A stretch of 42,574 nt of DNA from Opitutales bacterium (GCA_016928295.1 JAFGLA010000080.1:1-42574); one strand, 5' to 3'; positions 25,742 to 34,570 are shown, numbered from the stretch's first letter. The notes: generated by a model not told the origin, from the letters alone. Program-made: numbers and translations.

Positions 25742-27730
25742 ATGCACATCTGTTTTGTCAGCCGCGAATACCCGCCTAACCCCATGGGGGGAATCGGCAC
25801 CTACGTCGCCAACATGACGCGCATCATGGCGGAGGCGGGGCATACTGTCAGCGTGTTGACGCAAGCCCATCGCGACGCACCCGCTTGCGGCTTTGACACT
25901 CCCCACCTTTGCAACGACAGGCTCCTGCGCGTGTATTACCTGCCTTTTGTCGATGAGGCTTGGCAGTTGCAGACGGAAGCAAGAAACGAATTGAACGAGG
26001 CGCTCGCAAGGCGCGACGTTGCCGCCGCTTTCGGCCCGATTGTAAGCGATGCCCTCGGCAAACTACTGCTGAACGAGCAAATCGACGCCATAGAAGCGCC
26101 AGAATACGAGGCCCCGCTGCTGCATTTCCAGCAAATGCGGGCCGCTCTTCCGTATGGGCACGCATGGCAAAAGGTGCCGACGATCGTGCACCTGCATTCG
26201 CCCAGCCACATGATTTTCGAGCACGACGACGATTCGCTGACAAGCGACTGGGTGCGAGCGCGCAAGGCCGACGAAGCGCAATCTATCGAGCTTGCCGACG
26301 GAATCCTGTGCCCAAGCGCCTTCCTCGCCGCGCAGGTATGCGAGTGGCTCTCCATGCCCAAAGAGCGAGTCAGCGTAATCCCCTATCCGATAGGCCCGCT
26401 TCTTGACTACGATGCCGCGACAAAGCCGCAGGACGGGTTATGCCTCTTTGTTGGCCGTGTCGAACCGCGCAAAGGCGTGTTTGAATTCGTTCAAGCCGCA
26501 GTGGATGTGGCAGGCGAGTTCCCCAAAGCGCGTTTTCGTTTTGTGGGCGGCCCGCACAGGCGGGGCGGGAGCGTCGAAGGCAGGGAAACGGCGGAATTGA
26601 TTGCGTCGCTGATCCCGCCCGAGCTTCGCGAACGTTTCGATTTCGCAGGCAAAGTGCCGAGGGAGACTCTGGGCAATGAATACGCCCGCGCGGCCTTTGT
26701 CGCGGTCCCATCGCGCTGGGATAACTATCCTAACACCTGCATGGAAGCCATGAGCTGCGCGCGCCCAGTCCTTGCGTCTGATCAAGGGGGCATGATCGAG
26801 ATGCTGCGCGACGGGGAAACGGGCGTTGTTGCACAAGGCAAGACACGCTCCCAATTGCTTGCCAAACTGCGGCTCGGTATGAAGCAGATGCTGACAAAAA
26901 CGCCTGTCGAGCTTGAGCAAATGGGCCAGCGTGCAAGGGAACGCATTCTCCGGATATGTGACGACGCCTCCGTTATCCGTCAGCACGAGGAATACTACAA
27001 GGAAATGCAAACGCGCGGCAAAGCGCGAGCATCGCGCCCCAAAGCTAAAGCGGGGGTGATTCTTGTAAACGACGGTGCCGCCGAGGAAGAGATAGTAAAG
27101 GCCATGCGCAGCGCGGACAGCCAGACGGAAGAGCTTTCGTTCAAACTGCTGGCCGGAGAGCCGCCACTAAACATGCCTGCGGGCTGGACAACAGCCGGAC
27201 TGAATACGCTTGGCGGGAGTCTTCCGCCTGATATGCCGGAATTGCCCGATGTGCTCTATATTGGAGCCGCGGACGACCAGCTACCATCCGACGCTCTGCA
27301 TCGCGCACTAAACGCCTTTGAGAACGAGCCGGAGCTTGGCTTATGCTCCATGCTGTTGCGAGAGAACGGGCAACTTCGGGCCTCATTTCGCTACGACGCG
27401 CTGCACTTATTGTCACCCAGCGAGGCACCCGAACGCTGGTTTTTCCGCACAACCGCCCTATTGAACAGCGGCGGAGTTTTGGCGAACGGCTATTTTCTGC
27501 CGGACCTCTTGCGCGACGCCGTACTGCGCCTTCTCGAAAACGGCTGGCGCGGCTGCTCTCTTGCCGGAAACCCGATAAAAGTCACCCGCCGCGCAACCAA
27601 GGCTGTAATCCGCCCTTTCGCCTTTCACGAAAGGAAGGACTCAATGCGGGCCGTGGCGCTCGCCCACCCCGGCTTTCTCATCAAAGACGCTTCGGCAATC
27701 GCGGATCTACTTCTCAAGGGCTTGGACTGA
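25742..27730 (+). CDS. GT4 glycosyltransferase with a degenerate C-terminal GT2-like domain
   Basis: 662 residues. The first 430 parallel the preceding protein: ICFVSREYPPNPMGGIGTYV, LFVGRVEPRKGVFEFVQAA, then SRWDNYPNTCMEAMSCARPVL in the donor site. There, Asp-Asn replaces the first Glu of the usual E-x7-E, while the second Glu (MEAM) is kept. After a basic linker (about 430-440) a second domain resembles the C-terminal half of a family 2 enzyme (VLYIGAADDQLPSDALHRALNAF, where the metal motif would be), but it lacks a clear nucleotide-binding start. It is probably a duplicated and diverged copy of the previous gene. Its last 24 bases overlap the convergent Wzt-like gene. Confidence 0.85.
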   Translation: MHICFVSREYPPNPMGGIGTYVANMTRIMAEAGHTVSVLTQAHRDAPACGFDTPHLCNDRLLRVYYLPFVDEAWQLQTEARNELNEALARRDVAAAFGPIVSDALGKLLLNEQIDAIEAPEYEAPLLHFQQMRAALPYGHAWQKVPTIVHLHSPSHMIFEHDDDSLTSDWVRARKADEAQSIELADGILCPSAFLAAQVCEWLSMPKERVSVIPYPIGPLLDYDAATKPQDGLCLFVGRVEPRKGVFEFVQAAVDVAGEFPKARFRFVGGPHRRGGSVEGRETAELIASLIPPELRERFDFAGKVPRETLGNEYARAAFVAVPSRWDNYPNTCMEAMSCARPVLASDQGGMIEMLRDGETGVVAQGKTRSQLLAKLRLGMKQMLTKTPVELEQMGQRARERILRICDDASVIRQHEEYYKEMQTRGKARASRPKAKAGVILVNDGAAEEEIVKAMRSADSQTEELSFKLLAGEPPLNMPAGWTTAGLNTLGGSLPPDMPELPDVLYIGAADDQLPSDALHRALNAFENEPELGLCSMLLRENGQLRASFRYDALHLLSPSEAPERWFFRTTALLNSGGVLANGYFLPDLLRDAVLRLLENGWRGCSLAGNPIKVTRRATKAVIRPFAFHERKDSMRAVALAHPGFLIKDASAIADLLLKGLD

Positions 27731-29167
27731 TGGTTCGATAAGGAAATCGACCGTTACAGTCGGCAGCATGTCCTGCTCCGGCCTTACGCGAAACATGAGC
27801 GCATCCAACACGCGACATGCGTATGAGGGCCTGCCGTCAATCTCGGCCTCCACGCCAGCGTTCATGCAGTAAACGCCTTGGGTAAGGTTGCACTGAAAGC
27901 GAAAAGATACGTCAAAACAACTACCAGCCCCAACATTAGCGATAGGTTTGTATGCGGGGAAACTGCGCGCTCCGCCAAGCTCCACGCCCATGATGCTTTT
28001 GATAAGCATGGCGAAGTTAACCCCTTGGCACCCGCGCTCGAAACTAACCCGATAGCAGTATCGGTAAATCCCGCGCCGCTTCAGGTGGTTCACGCGAAAC
28101 CCGTCCTCATCCAGTATGCGTATGTCGCTGATTGTAGCGCCAAGACTGTCATAAACCTGAGTGCTTTCCGGTAGCAGCTCAGGCTCGAAAAATTCGCTGT
28201 GCGCAGCCTCTTTCCCACTTCTTTCAATAGTGCTTTCGTGAACGGAGTCACTTTCCGCAGATGAGCGTGCGCTCGCAGAGCACAGCTCTTCCAGCAAGGC
28301 GTCCGCCCTGTCTGCGGGCGCGTGGTTGAAACGCTGATAAACGGACGCCACCTCCTTGGGTGTCGAATCCAGCATCAGACGCCCGCGATGGAGCAGTATC
28401 GCCCTGTCGCAGAGGTTGAGGATGGGCGTCATGTCGTGAGAGACAAATAGCACCGTAACGCCCTGTTCGCGCAAACGTTCCAGCCTTGCAAAGCACTTGC
28501 GCTGAAACGGCTCGTCGCCCACCGAAAGTGCCTCGTCCACAATGAGAACATCGGGGCTTACAAGTATCTGCACCGCGAAGGCGAGGCGCAGCATCATGCC
28601 GCTGGAATAGGTTTTTACGGGCTGCTCGACAAAGTCCCCTATGTCCGCGAAGAGCACTATTTCATCAAAGCGCGCCCTTACCTCGTCTTGAGACAGGCCC
28701 ATTATCGAGGCGTTCAGGAACACGTTCTCCCGCCCCGTGAACTCGGGGTTGAACCCCGACCCAAGCTCCAGTAGCGCGGCCACTCGCCCACGAACTTTCA
28801 GGCTGCCGGAACTGGGCTTTAGTATGCCGCAAATTAGCTGAAGAAGCGTGCTTTTGCCGGAACCGTTGCGCCCCACAATGCCAAGGCACTGCCCCTTGGG
28901 AACGCTTAGGCTAATATCGTCAACTGCTGTAAAGTCGCGCACTTGGGCGGACGCGCATCTGAGCAGGGAGCCCCTCAATGCTTTTGTCGGCGCGATGCAG
29001 GCTCCGGCTCGGAACAGGGGTTCGCGAAGGCGCGCGCGCTCGTCTTTCCATATGCGGTATGTTTTGCGCAGGCCGTGCAGCTCCACCGCTGCGGTCGGCG
29101 CTCTGTCCGCCTGCGCTCTGCATGGCTCCATCCCGCCTGCGGAAAACTCTTTGAGAATGACTGACAT
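27707..29167 (-). CDS. Wzt-type ABC transporter ATPase for polysaccharide export
   Basis: 486 residues. The ATPase domain has Walker A GRNGSGKST (99-107), Q-loop region LELGSGFNPEFTGRENV, signature YSSGMMLRLAF (S188-M191), Walker B VLIVDEALSVGD (D211-E212) and the H-loop FVSHDM. Residues about 330-480 form a C-terminal beta domain like that of Wzt proteins, which recognise the finished glycan's terminal group in O-antigen export. The partner permease (Wzm) is not in the window. The gene is convergent with the preceding glycosyltransferase (24-base overlap) and divergent from the membrane protein at 29219. An alternative start at 29131 has a better ribosome-binding sequence. Confidence 0.9.
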   Translation of the reverse strand: MSVILKEFSAGGMEPCRAQADRAPTAAVELHGLRKTYRIWKDERARLREPLFRAGACIAPTKALRGSLLRCASAQVRDFTAVDDISLSVPKGQCLGIVGRNGSGKSTLLQLICGILKPSSGSLKVRGRVAALLELGSGFNPEFTGRENVFLNASIMGLSQDEVRARFDEIVLFADIGDFVEQPVKTYSSGMMLRLAFAVQILVSPDVLIVDEALSVGDEPFQRKCFARLERLREQGVTVLFVSHDMTPILNLCDRAILLHRGRLMLDSTPKEVASVYQRFNHAPADRADALLEELCSASARSSAESDSVHESTIERSGKEAAHSEFFEPELLPESTQVYDSLGATISDIRILDEDGFRVNHLKRRGIYRYCYRVSFERGCQGVNFAMLIKSIMGVELGGARSFPAYKPIANVGAGSCFDVSFRFQCNLTQGVYCMNAGVEAEIDGRPSYACRVLDALMFRVRPEQDMLPTVTVDFLIEPSVQALEK

Positions 29168-29218
29168 CTTTTTGTTACCAAGGACGTAAAACCCCTGTTA
29201 GTATCAAAAGTTGACACA

Positions 29219-31726
29219 ATGAAAGCCCTCGCCAGTTACCTCCCACCAGCCTTTCAGGCGCAAGCGTCAAGAGTCTGGAAGATAGCGTGTTTGACTATGC
29301 TGTGTTTTGTAGCTGGCACGATGTTCTGGATCAACAGATTCGAGCTGGCAAGCCACCGCGTTGACATCGCGTTTGACGCAATCGACGCCCCGGCCCTTGA
29401 ACTGCGCAACTCCAAGGACGACAGCATAGTTCTGGCAACAAGATATATTCAATACCCTGAAAGCAGCTGTGACTGGGATGTGAAAATCGACGCCCTCGGG
29501 AAGCGCAACCCCCAGGGCTGGGGAGCGGAAGTGTGGATTCAGAAAATCGAGACCGAGAACGGCCCTATCGGGTGGGACAAGGTAAGTATGAGCGAAGGCT
29601 GGACGCGCAAGTCATCCGGCATCGCAACAGGCGGAACGGCTCTTGTGAGCTACGGGGAAGACGTCCACAGGCAGATGAGTCTATCAACGCATGCGAACAC
29701 TCTGTCCATCACCTATTCCCGCCATCAGTGGACGGGCATTTTTCGCATCACCGCAAACGGCGACACCCGCGTGATTGACACTTGGAAGGACAGCTACGCG
29801 CCTGAATCTATCACATTTTACGCCCATCCCGACTCGTCACAACGGGCTGAAAACCGCAACGAAGTATTCTACGTAAACGCGCGCGAAATCGGCCCGGGGC
29901 TGAAACTGCGCGTCATAAGCCCCAGAGGAAAAATCGAGCTAAAAAGCGCCAGTTTTGACGGCAAGCCCATCGAATTCAACGAACAAGGCCGCCTGCGCCT
30001 GCCTTCGAGATTCGCCATGATTACCCTGCCCGCGCTGGGAATGGCCCTCGCCTGCACCCCCGCGCTCAGCCTACTCTTGATCCTAGCCTATCGAACAATC
30101 AGCAAACACCCCTTTGTTTGTTTCTGCGCGCTGGCTCTGATGCTCAAGCTCTGGCTTGTGCGCGGAGACGAGATCCGGGCCAGCCCCTACGACGGAATGA
30201 ACTACATGGAAAGCGCGCTCGCCTACTTCTGGGGGCTTGGCTTTGAGGTTCATTCGTATGACCGCCAGCCCGGCTATCCCCTGCTGATTAGTGTGGCAAG
30301 ACTTCTTGGTATTCCCCTGCGCATCTGGCTGGAGCTTCTGCTCTTTGCCTGCGCGATACCCCTTGCAAGGGCGCTGCCCCGCTTCCGCCTTCCCGAATGG
30401 ACCGCTTACGCGGCATACATGCTCATCGTGTTTACTCCACTATCCATTCCGGCCTTTTCTTTCGCGTATCAGGACGCTGCGTACGGCCCATATCTTTTGC
30501 TCCTAATCGGATGCATGTTGCACTGCCTGCACGATGGCAGACTCCGTCCTTACGCACTTGCGGGAACCGGTATCGCGACAGCCATCGTGTGGAACACGAG
30601 GCCGGAACACGCACTTTTGGCGGGCTTGCTTGGCGTGTTCGCCGTCCTGCTCTTTCTATGCAAATGGGCTGAAAGTCACAGCATACGGGCATCCATCAAA
30701 CAAGCGACTATCGGGATACTGCCAGCCTTCACATTCACCCTCGCCCTCACCCTCCTGTTCTGCGGACTGGCGCGCTCGGGCAACATGGGCGCTTTTGCAA
30801 CGTCCAACTTCCAGCTAAAAGGCTTCACCGCCCTTTACGACGAACTTCTGGCCATAAAGCCTGAACACCCGAGGCCCTATAACACAATCCCCGCCGAGGT
30901 CCGCCAAAAGGCATACGAAGCGAGCGAGACCTTCGCCCCCATGCGCGAGTTCATGGAAGGCGAAGTGCTGGATATGTACCGCCCGCTTGCAGCCGCGCAG
31001 GATAGGCCAATAAAGGACGATTACGGCGTGTTCGCATTCTGGGGCTTGAGAAAGTCCGCTTGGTATTTGCACCACTGGCACGACGCACGCGAGCTGGACG
31101 CATTTTACGCCCGTTGCGCAGAGGAGCTAAGGCAGGCACGCTTGGCTGGGAAGTATCCCTCGCGCAAGGTGCTGGCGCACTTTATCGAACCTGACACGAA
31201 CATGTGGCTGCCCTTCGTGAACGAGGGGATGAGGCAATACTGGCAGTTGTTGACCCAGACGCGAGTCGAGGGCCTTTACGACGAACCAAAAGGAACAAAC
31301 ACAAGCGTTTTCGACAAAGCCGCGCTTCGCCGCACAGCGCCCGCCATAGACAATCAAGCCATGTGGTCTGCAAGGGTCGAAGAACACACGGCCAAGGCGC
31401 GAAGCATTGTCGCACACATCAGCTCTTTCTTCACAATCGGCGGGGCATTCGCAATACTTGGCGTGCCAGTACTCCTTATCCTGTGCGCCAGAAGAAGCTC
31501 TCTTGCTGAAACCATGCCCTTGATTGCGTTGTTTGCCTTGCTTGTAGCGGCATTCACAAGCCGTTTCCTGCTTGTCAGCGTAATGCACGCCGTGGCCTTC
31601 TGCGCGGAATCGCGCTACATTTTCCCCGTATCGCCGCTTCCGGCGCTGATATGCGTGGCGGCCATTGCTATGTTCTGGGTTGAATTGCGCCGCTGCTTCA
31701 CCAATAGCGAAACAGATAAAGAGTAA
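29219..31726 (+). CDS. Large polytopic membrane protein, probable GT-C-type glycosyltransferase
   Basis: 835 residues. One membrane segment (about 20-38) is followed by a soluble, probably periplasmic, beta-rich domain (about 45-265). After it come roughly nine or ten hydrophobic segments, interrupted by a second soluble stretch (about 535-730). The loop SPYDGMNYMESALAYFWGLGFEVHSYDRQPGYPL resembles the first periplasmic loop of GT39/PMT-like GT-C enzymes, with a catalytic acidic residue candidate (YDG). GT-C enzymes use polyprenyl-phosphate sugars, and the next gene, overlapping as TAATG, is of the class that makes them. I recognise no exact family. An O-antigen ligase or polymerase role is possible but unsupported. 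Confidence 0.72.
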   Translation: MKALASYLPPAFQAQASRVWKIACLTMLCFVAGTMFWINRFELASHRVDIAFDAIDAPALELRNSKDDSIVLATRYIQYPESSCDWDVKIDALGKRNPQGWGAEVWIQKIETENGPIGWDKVSMSEGWTRKSSGIATGGTALVSYGEDVHRQMSLSTHANTLSITYSRHQWTGIFRITANGDTRVIDTWKDSYAPESITFYAHPDSSQRAENRNEVFYVNAREIGPGLKLRVISPRGKIELKSASFDGKPIEFNEQGRLRLPSRFAMITLPALGMALACTPALSLLLILAYRTISKHPFVCFCALALMLKLWLVRGDEIRASPYDGMNYMESALAYFWGLGFEVHSYDRQPGYPLLISVARLLGIPLRIWLELLLFACAIPLARALPRFRLPEWTAYAAYMLIVFTPLSIPAFSFAYQDAAYGPYLLLLIGCMLHCLHDGRLRPYALAGTGIATAIVWNTRPEHALLAGLLGVFAVLLFLCKWAESHSIRASIKQATIGILPAFTFTLALTLLFCGLARSGNMGAFATSNFQLKGFTALYDELLAIKPEHPRPYNTIPAEVRQKAYEASETFAPMREFMEGEVLDMYRPLAAAQDRPIKDDYGVFAFWGLRKSAWYLHHWHDARELDAFYARCAEELRQARLAGKYPSRKVLAHFIEPDTNMWLPFVNEGMRQYWQLLTQTRVEGLYDEPKGTNTSVFDKAALRRTAPAIDNQAMWSARVEEHTAKARSIVAHISSFFTIGGAFAILGVPVLLILCARRSSLAETMPLIALFALLVAAFTSRFLLVSVMHAVAFCAESRYIFPVSPLPALICVAAIAMFWVELRRCFTNSETDKE

Positions 31727-32919
31727 TGTCCGACACCTCAGCAAAGCCAGCCTCCGCCGACGCACAGCCAGAGCTGTCCGTGGTCATGCCCTGCCTGAAC
31801 GAGGCGGACACCCTCGCAGTATGCATCGGCAAGGCCTTGCGGGCGATGCGTGAAAACGACATTCGCGGCGAGATAATCGTGGCGGACAACGGCTCAACGG
31901 ATGGGTCCGTCGAAATCGCCGAATCGGAAGGCGCGAGAGTCGTGCACGTTAGCGAAAAGGGCTACGGCAACGCCCTGATGGGTGGAATTGCCGCAGCAAA
32001 GGGACGCTTTGTCATAATGGGAGACGCGGACGACAGCTACGACTTCCTCGAAATCCCCAAGTTCGTCGAGCAGCTCCGCAAGGGCTGCGATCTGGCCCAG
32101 GGCTGCCGTCTTGAAAGCGGCGGTGGCACGGTGATGGCCGGAGCGATGCCCTTTCTGCACCGCCACCTTGGGAACCCCATGTTCACGGCCTTTGTAAGAA
32201 GCTGGTTCTCCGCGCCGATTCACGATGTTTACTGCGGACTGCGCGGCTTTACAAAAGAGGCTTACAACAGGCTGGACCTTCGCTGCACGGGCATGGAGTT
32301 CGCAACGGAGATGATAATCAAAGCGGCGCTTTACAAGCTGAAGATAGCCGAAGTGCCAATCACTCTGCATCCCGACGGGCGCAAGGCGCACAAGCCGCAC
32401 CTTAGAACCTTTCGCGACGGTTGGCGCACTTTGCGCTTTTTCCTGCTTTATTGCCCGCGCAGGCTGTATGTCATGCCCGGACTCGCGCTATGGGCGCTTG
32501 CGGCAATACTTTGCACACTGGTGCTGTTCGGAACTCCTCTTGGAGGGGTCAAGCTGGGCGCACACAGCCTGATTATCGCAAGCCTTTGCGCGATAATGGG
32601 CTACCAGTCCATGCTTTTCGGAGCCTTGACCAAGGTGTTCGCCATTGGCGAGGGCATGGTTCCGATGGACGGCAAGTCCCGCCGCCTGTTCAAGATTGCA
32701 ACTCTGGAGCGCGGCATAGTGGCAGGCGCCCTGATTACGCTTCTGGGACTTGGACTCATAGGCAAGGCCACGCTGGACTGGATGGGAACGGGCTTCGGGC
32801 CTCTCGACTACGCATCCACGATGAAGCTCGTCGTGCCCGGCATGACGCTCTCCGCCCTCGGCTTCCAGACGGTTCTGGCCAGCTTTTTCATGAGCCTTCT
32901 GGGTATGAGACGCAAATAG
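31726..32919 (+). CDS. GtrB/DPM1-like polyprenyl-phosphate glycosyltransferase (GT2)
   Basis: 397 residues. The GT-A domain (about 15-235) shows ELSVVMPCLNEADTLAVCI, IIVADNGSTDGS, GYGNALMGGIAAAKG and the metal site MGDADDSYDF. It continues with VYCGLRGFTKEAYNRLDLRCTGMEFATEMI and HPDGRKAHKPHLRTFRDGWRTL. This order is typical of enzymes loading a sugar onto undecaprenyl phosphate. The C-terminal 150 residues hold about four membrane segments, as in GtrB relatives. The ATG overlaps the stop of the membrane-protein gene by one base (TAATG), so the two are coupled. The product would feed that GT-C-like enzyme. Confidence 0.9.
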   Translation: MSDTSAKPASADAQPELSVVMPCLNEADTLAVCIGKALRAMRENDIRGEIIVADNGSTDGSVEIAESEGARVVHVSEKGYGNALMGGIAAAKGRFVIMGDADDSYDFLEIPKFVEQLRKGCDLAQGCRLESGGGTVMAGAMPFLHRHLGNPMFTAFVRSWFSAPIHDVYCGLRGFTKEAYNRLDLRCTGMEFATEMIIKAALYKLKIAEVPITLHPDGRKAHKPHLRTFRDGWRTLRFFLLYCPRRLYVMPGLALWALAAILCTLVLFGTPLGGVKLGAHSLIIASLCAIMGYQSMLFGALTKVFAIGEGMVPMDGKSRRLFKIATLERGIVAGALITLLGLGLIGKATLDWMGTGFGPLDYASTMKLVVPGMTLSALGFQTVLASFFMSLLGMRRK

Positions 32920-32942
32920 ACAGCTTTCGCGAATTACATCCC

Positions 32943-33542
32943 ATGAATCCCGTAGAAGCCATGCACGATAAGCACGTCAAGAACCGCCGCGTCGCTGTTC
33001 TGGCTTCGCTCCTGGCTCCACTTCTTCCAGACAAGGGGCGGATTCTGGACGTTGGGTCGGGTGACGGGCAACTCGCGGCAGAACTCATGCGGCGCAAGCC
33101 CGGGCTGCAAATCGAGGGCATAGACACCCTCGTCCGCTCCCAAACGGCGATACCCACGCGACAGTTCGACGGGGAGCACATCGACGCGCCGAACGACGCT
33201 TACGACGCGTGCATGTTCGTGGACGTTCTCCACCATGCGGACGAGCCGATCGAGCTGCTGCGCGAAGCGGCACGAGTGGGAAAAACCATTGTGCTGAAGG
33301 ACCATCTCCGCGAAGGGATTTTCGCCAACTCCACGCTTACATTCATGGACCGCGTGCACAACTCCCGCTACGGAGTCAGCCTTCCCTGCCGTTACTGGAG
33401 CGAGAGGGAGTGGCGTGACGTATTCTCGATGCTGAACATCAAGCCCGATGTTTGGCAGGACAGGCTCAAACTGTACCCGGCTTGGGCGAACTGGCTTTTT
33501 GGCCGCCGCCTGCACGTTCTTGCAACCCTCGTTCACAAATGA
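32943..33542 (+). CDS. Class I SAM-dependent methyltransferase
   Basis: A 199-residue methyltransferase. ILDVGSGDGQLAAEL is motif I for SAM binding. GIDTLV supplies the acidic end of strand 2, YDACMFVDVLHHADEPIELLREAARVG matches motifs II and III, and VLKDHLREGI follows. The start at 32943 (MNPVEAMHDKHVKNRRV) is used. The frame is open further upstream, but that part overlaps the preceding gene in another frame. It ends in an ATGA overlap with the second methyltransferase gene. Its place after glycosyltransferase genes suggests methylation of a sugar or a lipid-linked precursor, but the substrate is unknown. Confidence 0.85.
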   Translation: MNPVEAMHDKHVKNRRVAVLASLLAPLLPDKGRILDVGSGDGQLAAELMRRKPGLQIEGIDTLVRSQTAIPTRQFDGEHIDAPNDAYDACMFVDVLHHADEPIELLREAARVGKTIVLKDHLREGIFANSTLTFMDRVHNSRYGVSLPCRYWSEREWRDVFSMLNIKPDVWQDRLKLYPAWANWLFGRRLHVLATLVHK

Positions 33543-34231
33543 ATAACGAGGAAGGCAAGATCATCCACTGGATCGAGGGCGAGGACTGCTGCAACCGCGA
33601 CTGGGAAGCGGCGTACAATCGCTTCGAGAGTCGGGAAGAAGAAAGGAGCAAGTTCCGCAAAAGACTGCGCGCAATGGGCGTTCACACTCTTCCCAAGGGC
33701 ATTTGCGTAGCAGACCTTTTCTGCGGACGCGGCAGTAATCTCGATGTGCTTGGCGAACTTGGCTTTCAGAACGTGGTGGGCGTGGATCTTTCGCCGTCCC
33801 TGCTTTGCCAATACAAGGGGCCGGCCAAGCTCTTTGTCGGAGACTGCCGCGACATGAAACTGGCAGACAGAAGCGTGGACCTTGTCATCGTGCAGGGCGG
33901 TCTGCATCACCTGCCCAAGCTGCCCGAGGACTTGGAGCTGTGCCTTTCGGAAATCAACCGCATACTCGCGCCCGATGGCTTGGTGCTTTTCGTGGAACCG
34001 GCGCTGACGCTCTTTTTGCGCATCGTGCATTTTTGCTGCGGCGTGAAGCTGCTTCGCAAAATGTATGCACGCCTTGACGCCCTTGCGGTGATGATCGGGC
34101 ACGAAAAGGAGGGCTATTTCAACTGGCTGCACAATCTGGACTCCCTGCGGGGAATCGCCAGCGAACGCTTCGATCCGCTCTTGGACAAGACGAGCTTCGG
34201 CAAGTGGTATTTCCTTGGCCGCAAACGCTAA
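33539..34231 (+). CDS. Class I SAM-dependent methyltransferase
   Basis: 230 residues. VADLFCGRGSNLDVLGELGF is motif I, VVGVDLSPSLL strand 2, LFVGDCRDMKLADRSVDLVIVQGGLHHL motifs II-III, and INRILAPDGLVLFVEPA the typical post-motif strand. A Cys-Cys pair (EGEDCCNRDW) lies near the N-terminus, and a mildly hydrophobic helix (LTLFLRIVHFCCGVKLL) lies in the last third, which might allow membrane contact. The ATG lies inside the previous gene's stop (ATGA), so the pair is translationally coupled. It ends the plus-strand glycan set. A hairpin-like CCTCC/GGAGG pair follows the stop. Confidence 0.86.
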   Translation: MNNEEGKIIHWIEGEDCCNRDWEAAYNRFESREEERSKFRKRLRAMGVHTLPKGICVADLFCGRGSNLDVLGELGFQNVVGVDLSPSLLCQYKGPAKLFVGDCRDMKLADRSVDLVIVQGGLHHLPKLPEDLELCLSEINRILAPDGLVLFVEPALTLFLRIVHFCCGVKLLRKMYARLDALAVMIGHEKEGYFNWLHNLDSLRGIASERFDPLLDKTSFGKWYFLGRKR

Positions 34232-34274
34232 GCCTCCGTCAGTAAGTGCGGGGAATGGAGGTACCCTAAAGTAT

Positions 34275-34466
34275 CTATGCGTAGGTGTTTATCACCGCGC
34301 CAGTGCCAGCGCTTGCCACAGGGGATGCCTGCGCGCTCTGCGTAATAAGGGCAATCATCTGCTGCTGCGCATTGTGCTGCTGCTTGACCATGCTAACCTG
34401 CACCTGGCTTTGCGTCAGGGCCATTTGCGTCGAAATCTGGGATAAAGCAAGAGCTGCGGTGTCCAT
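34275..34466 (-). CDS. Small YjfB-like putative motility protein
   Basis: 63 residues: MDTAALALSQISTQMALTQ, then a Gln-rich amphipathic helix (QVQVSMVKQQHNAQQQMIALI) and a Gly/Ala tail ending INTYA. Length, the 'MD-ALA-S' start, the Met-Lys helix and the short Gly-containing tail resemble the YjfB family, which is annotated as motility-related on weak evidence. No flagellar or pilus gene is in the window. An in-frame ATG at 34493 would add nine residues and is not favoured. It is convergent with the methyltransferase gene. The palindromic repeat and hisS lie upstream. Confidence 0.5.
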   Translation of the reverse strand: MDTAALALSQISTQMALTQSQVQVSMVKQQHNAQQQMIALITQSAQASPVASAGTGAVINTYA

Positions 34467-34515
34467 TACCCAAGTAAATCGTAGTGAGAGCACGCGACTT
34501 GAGCAGATTTATTAA

Positions 34516-34570
34516 GCCCACCTCTAACAACTTTGATTTCTCGCTACGAAGCCAGTTGTTGGAGGTGGCC
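34516..34570. repeat. Palindromic repeat, compact copy 2
   Basis: CCACCTCTAACAACT (34518-34532) and AGTTGTTGGAGGTGG (34554-34568) pair at 14 of 15 positions plus one G-U, around a 21-base loop TTGATTTCTCGCTACGAAGCC. The arms and loop match the two halves of the larger element at 979-1140. It lies 26 bases past the hisS stop on that gene's transcript, so it could act as a 3' hairpin, though no U run follows. Confidence 0.8.

Noticed and set aside
32421-32942. Long in-frame extension upstream of the first methyltransferase
   Set aside because: It lies inside the membrane region of the GtrB-like gene, and the methyltransferase fold is complete from 32943.
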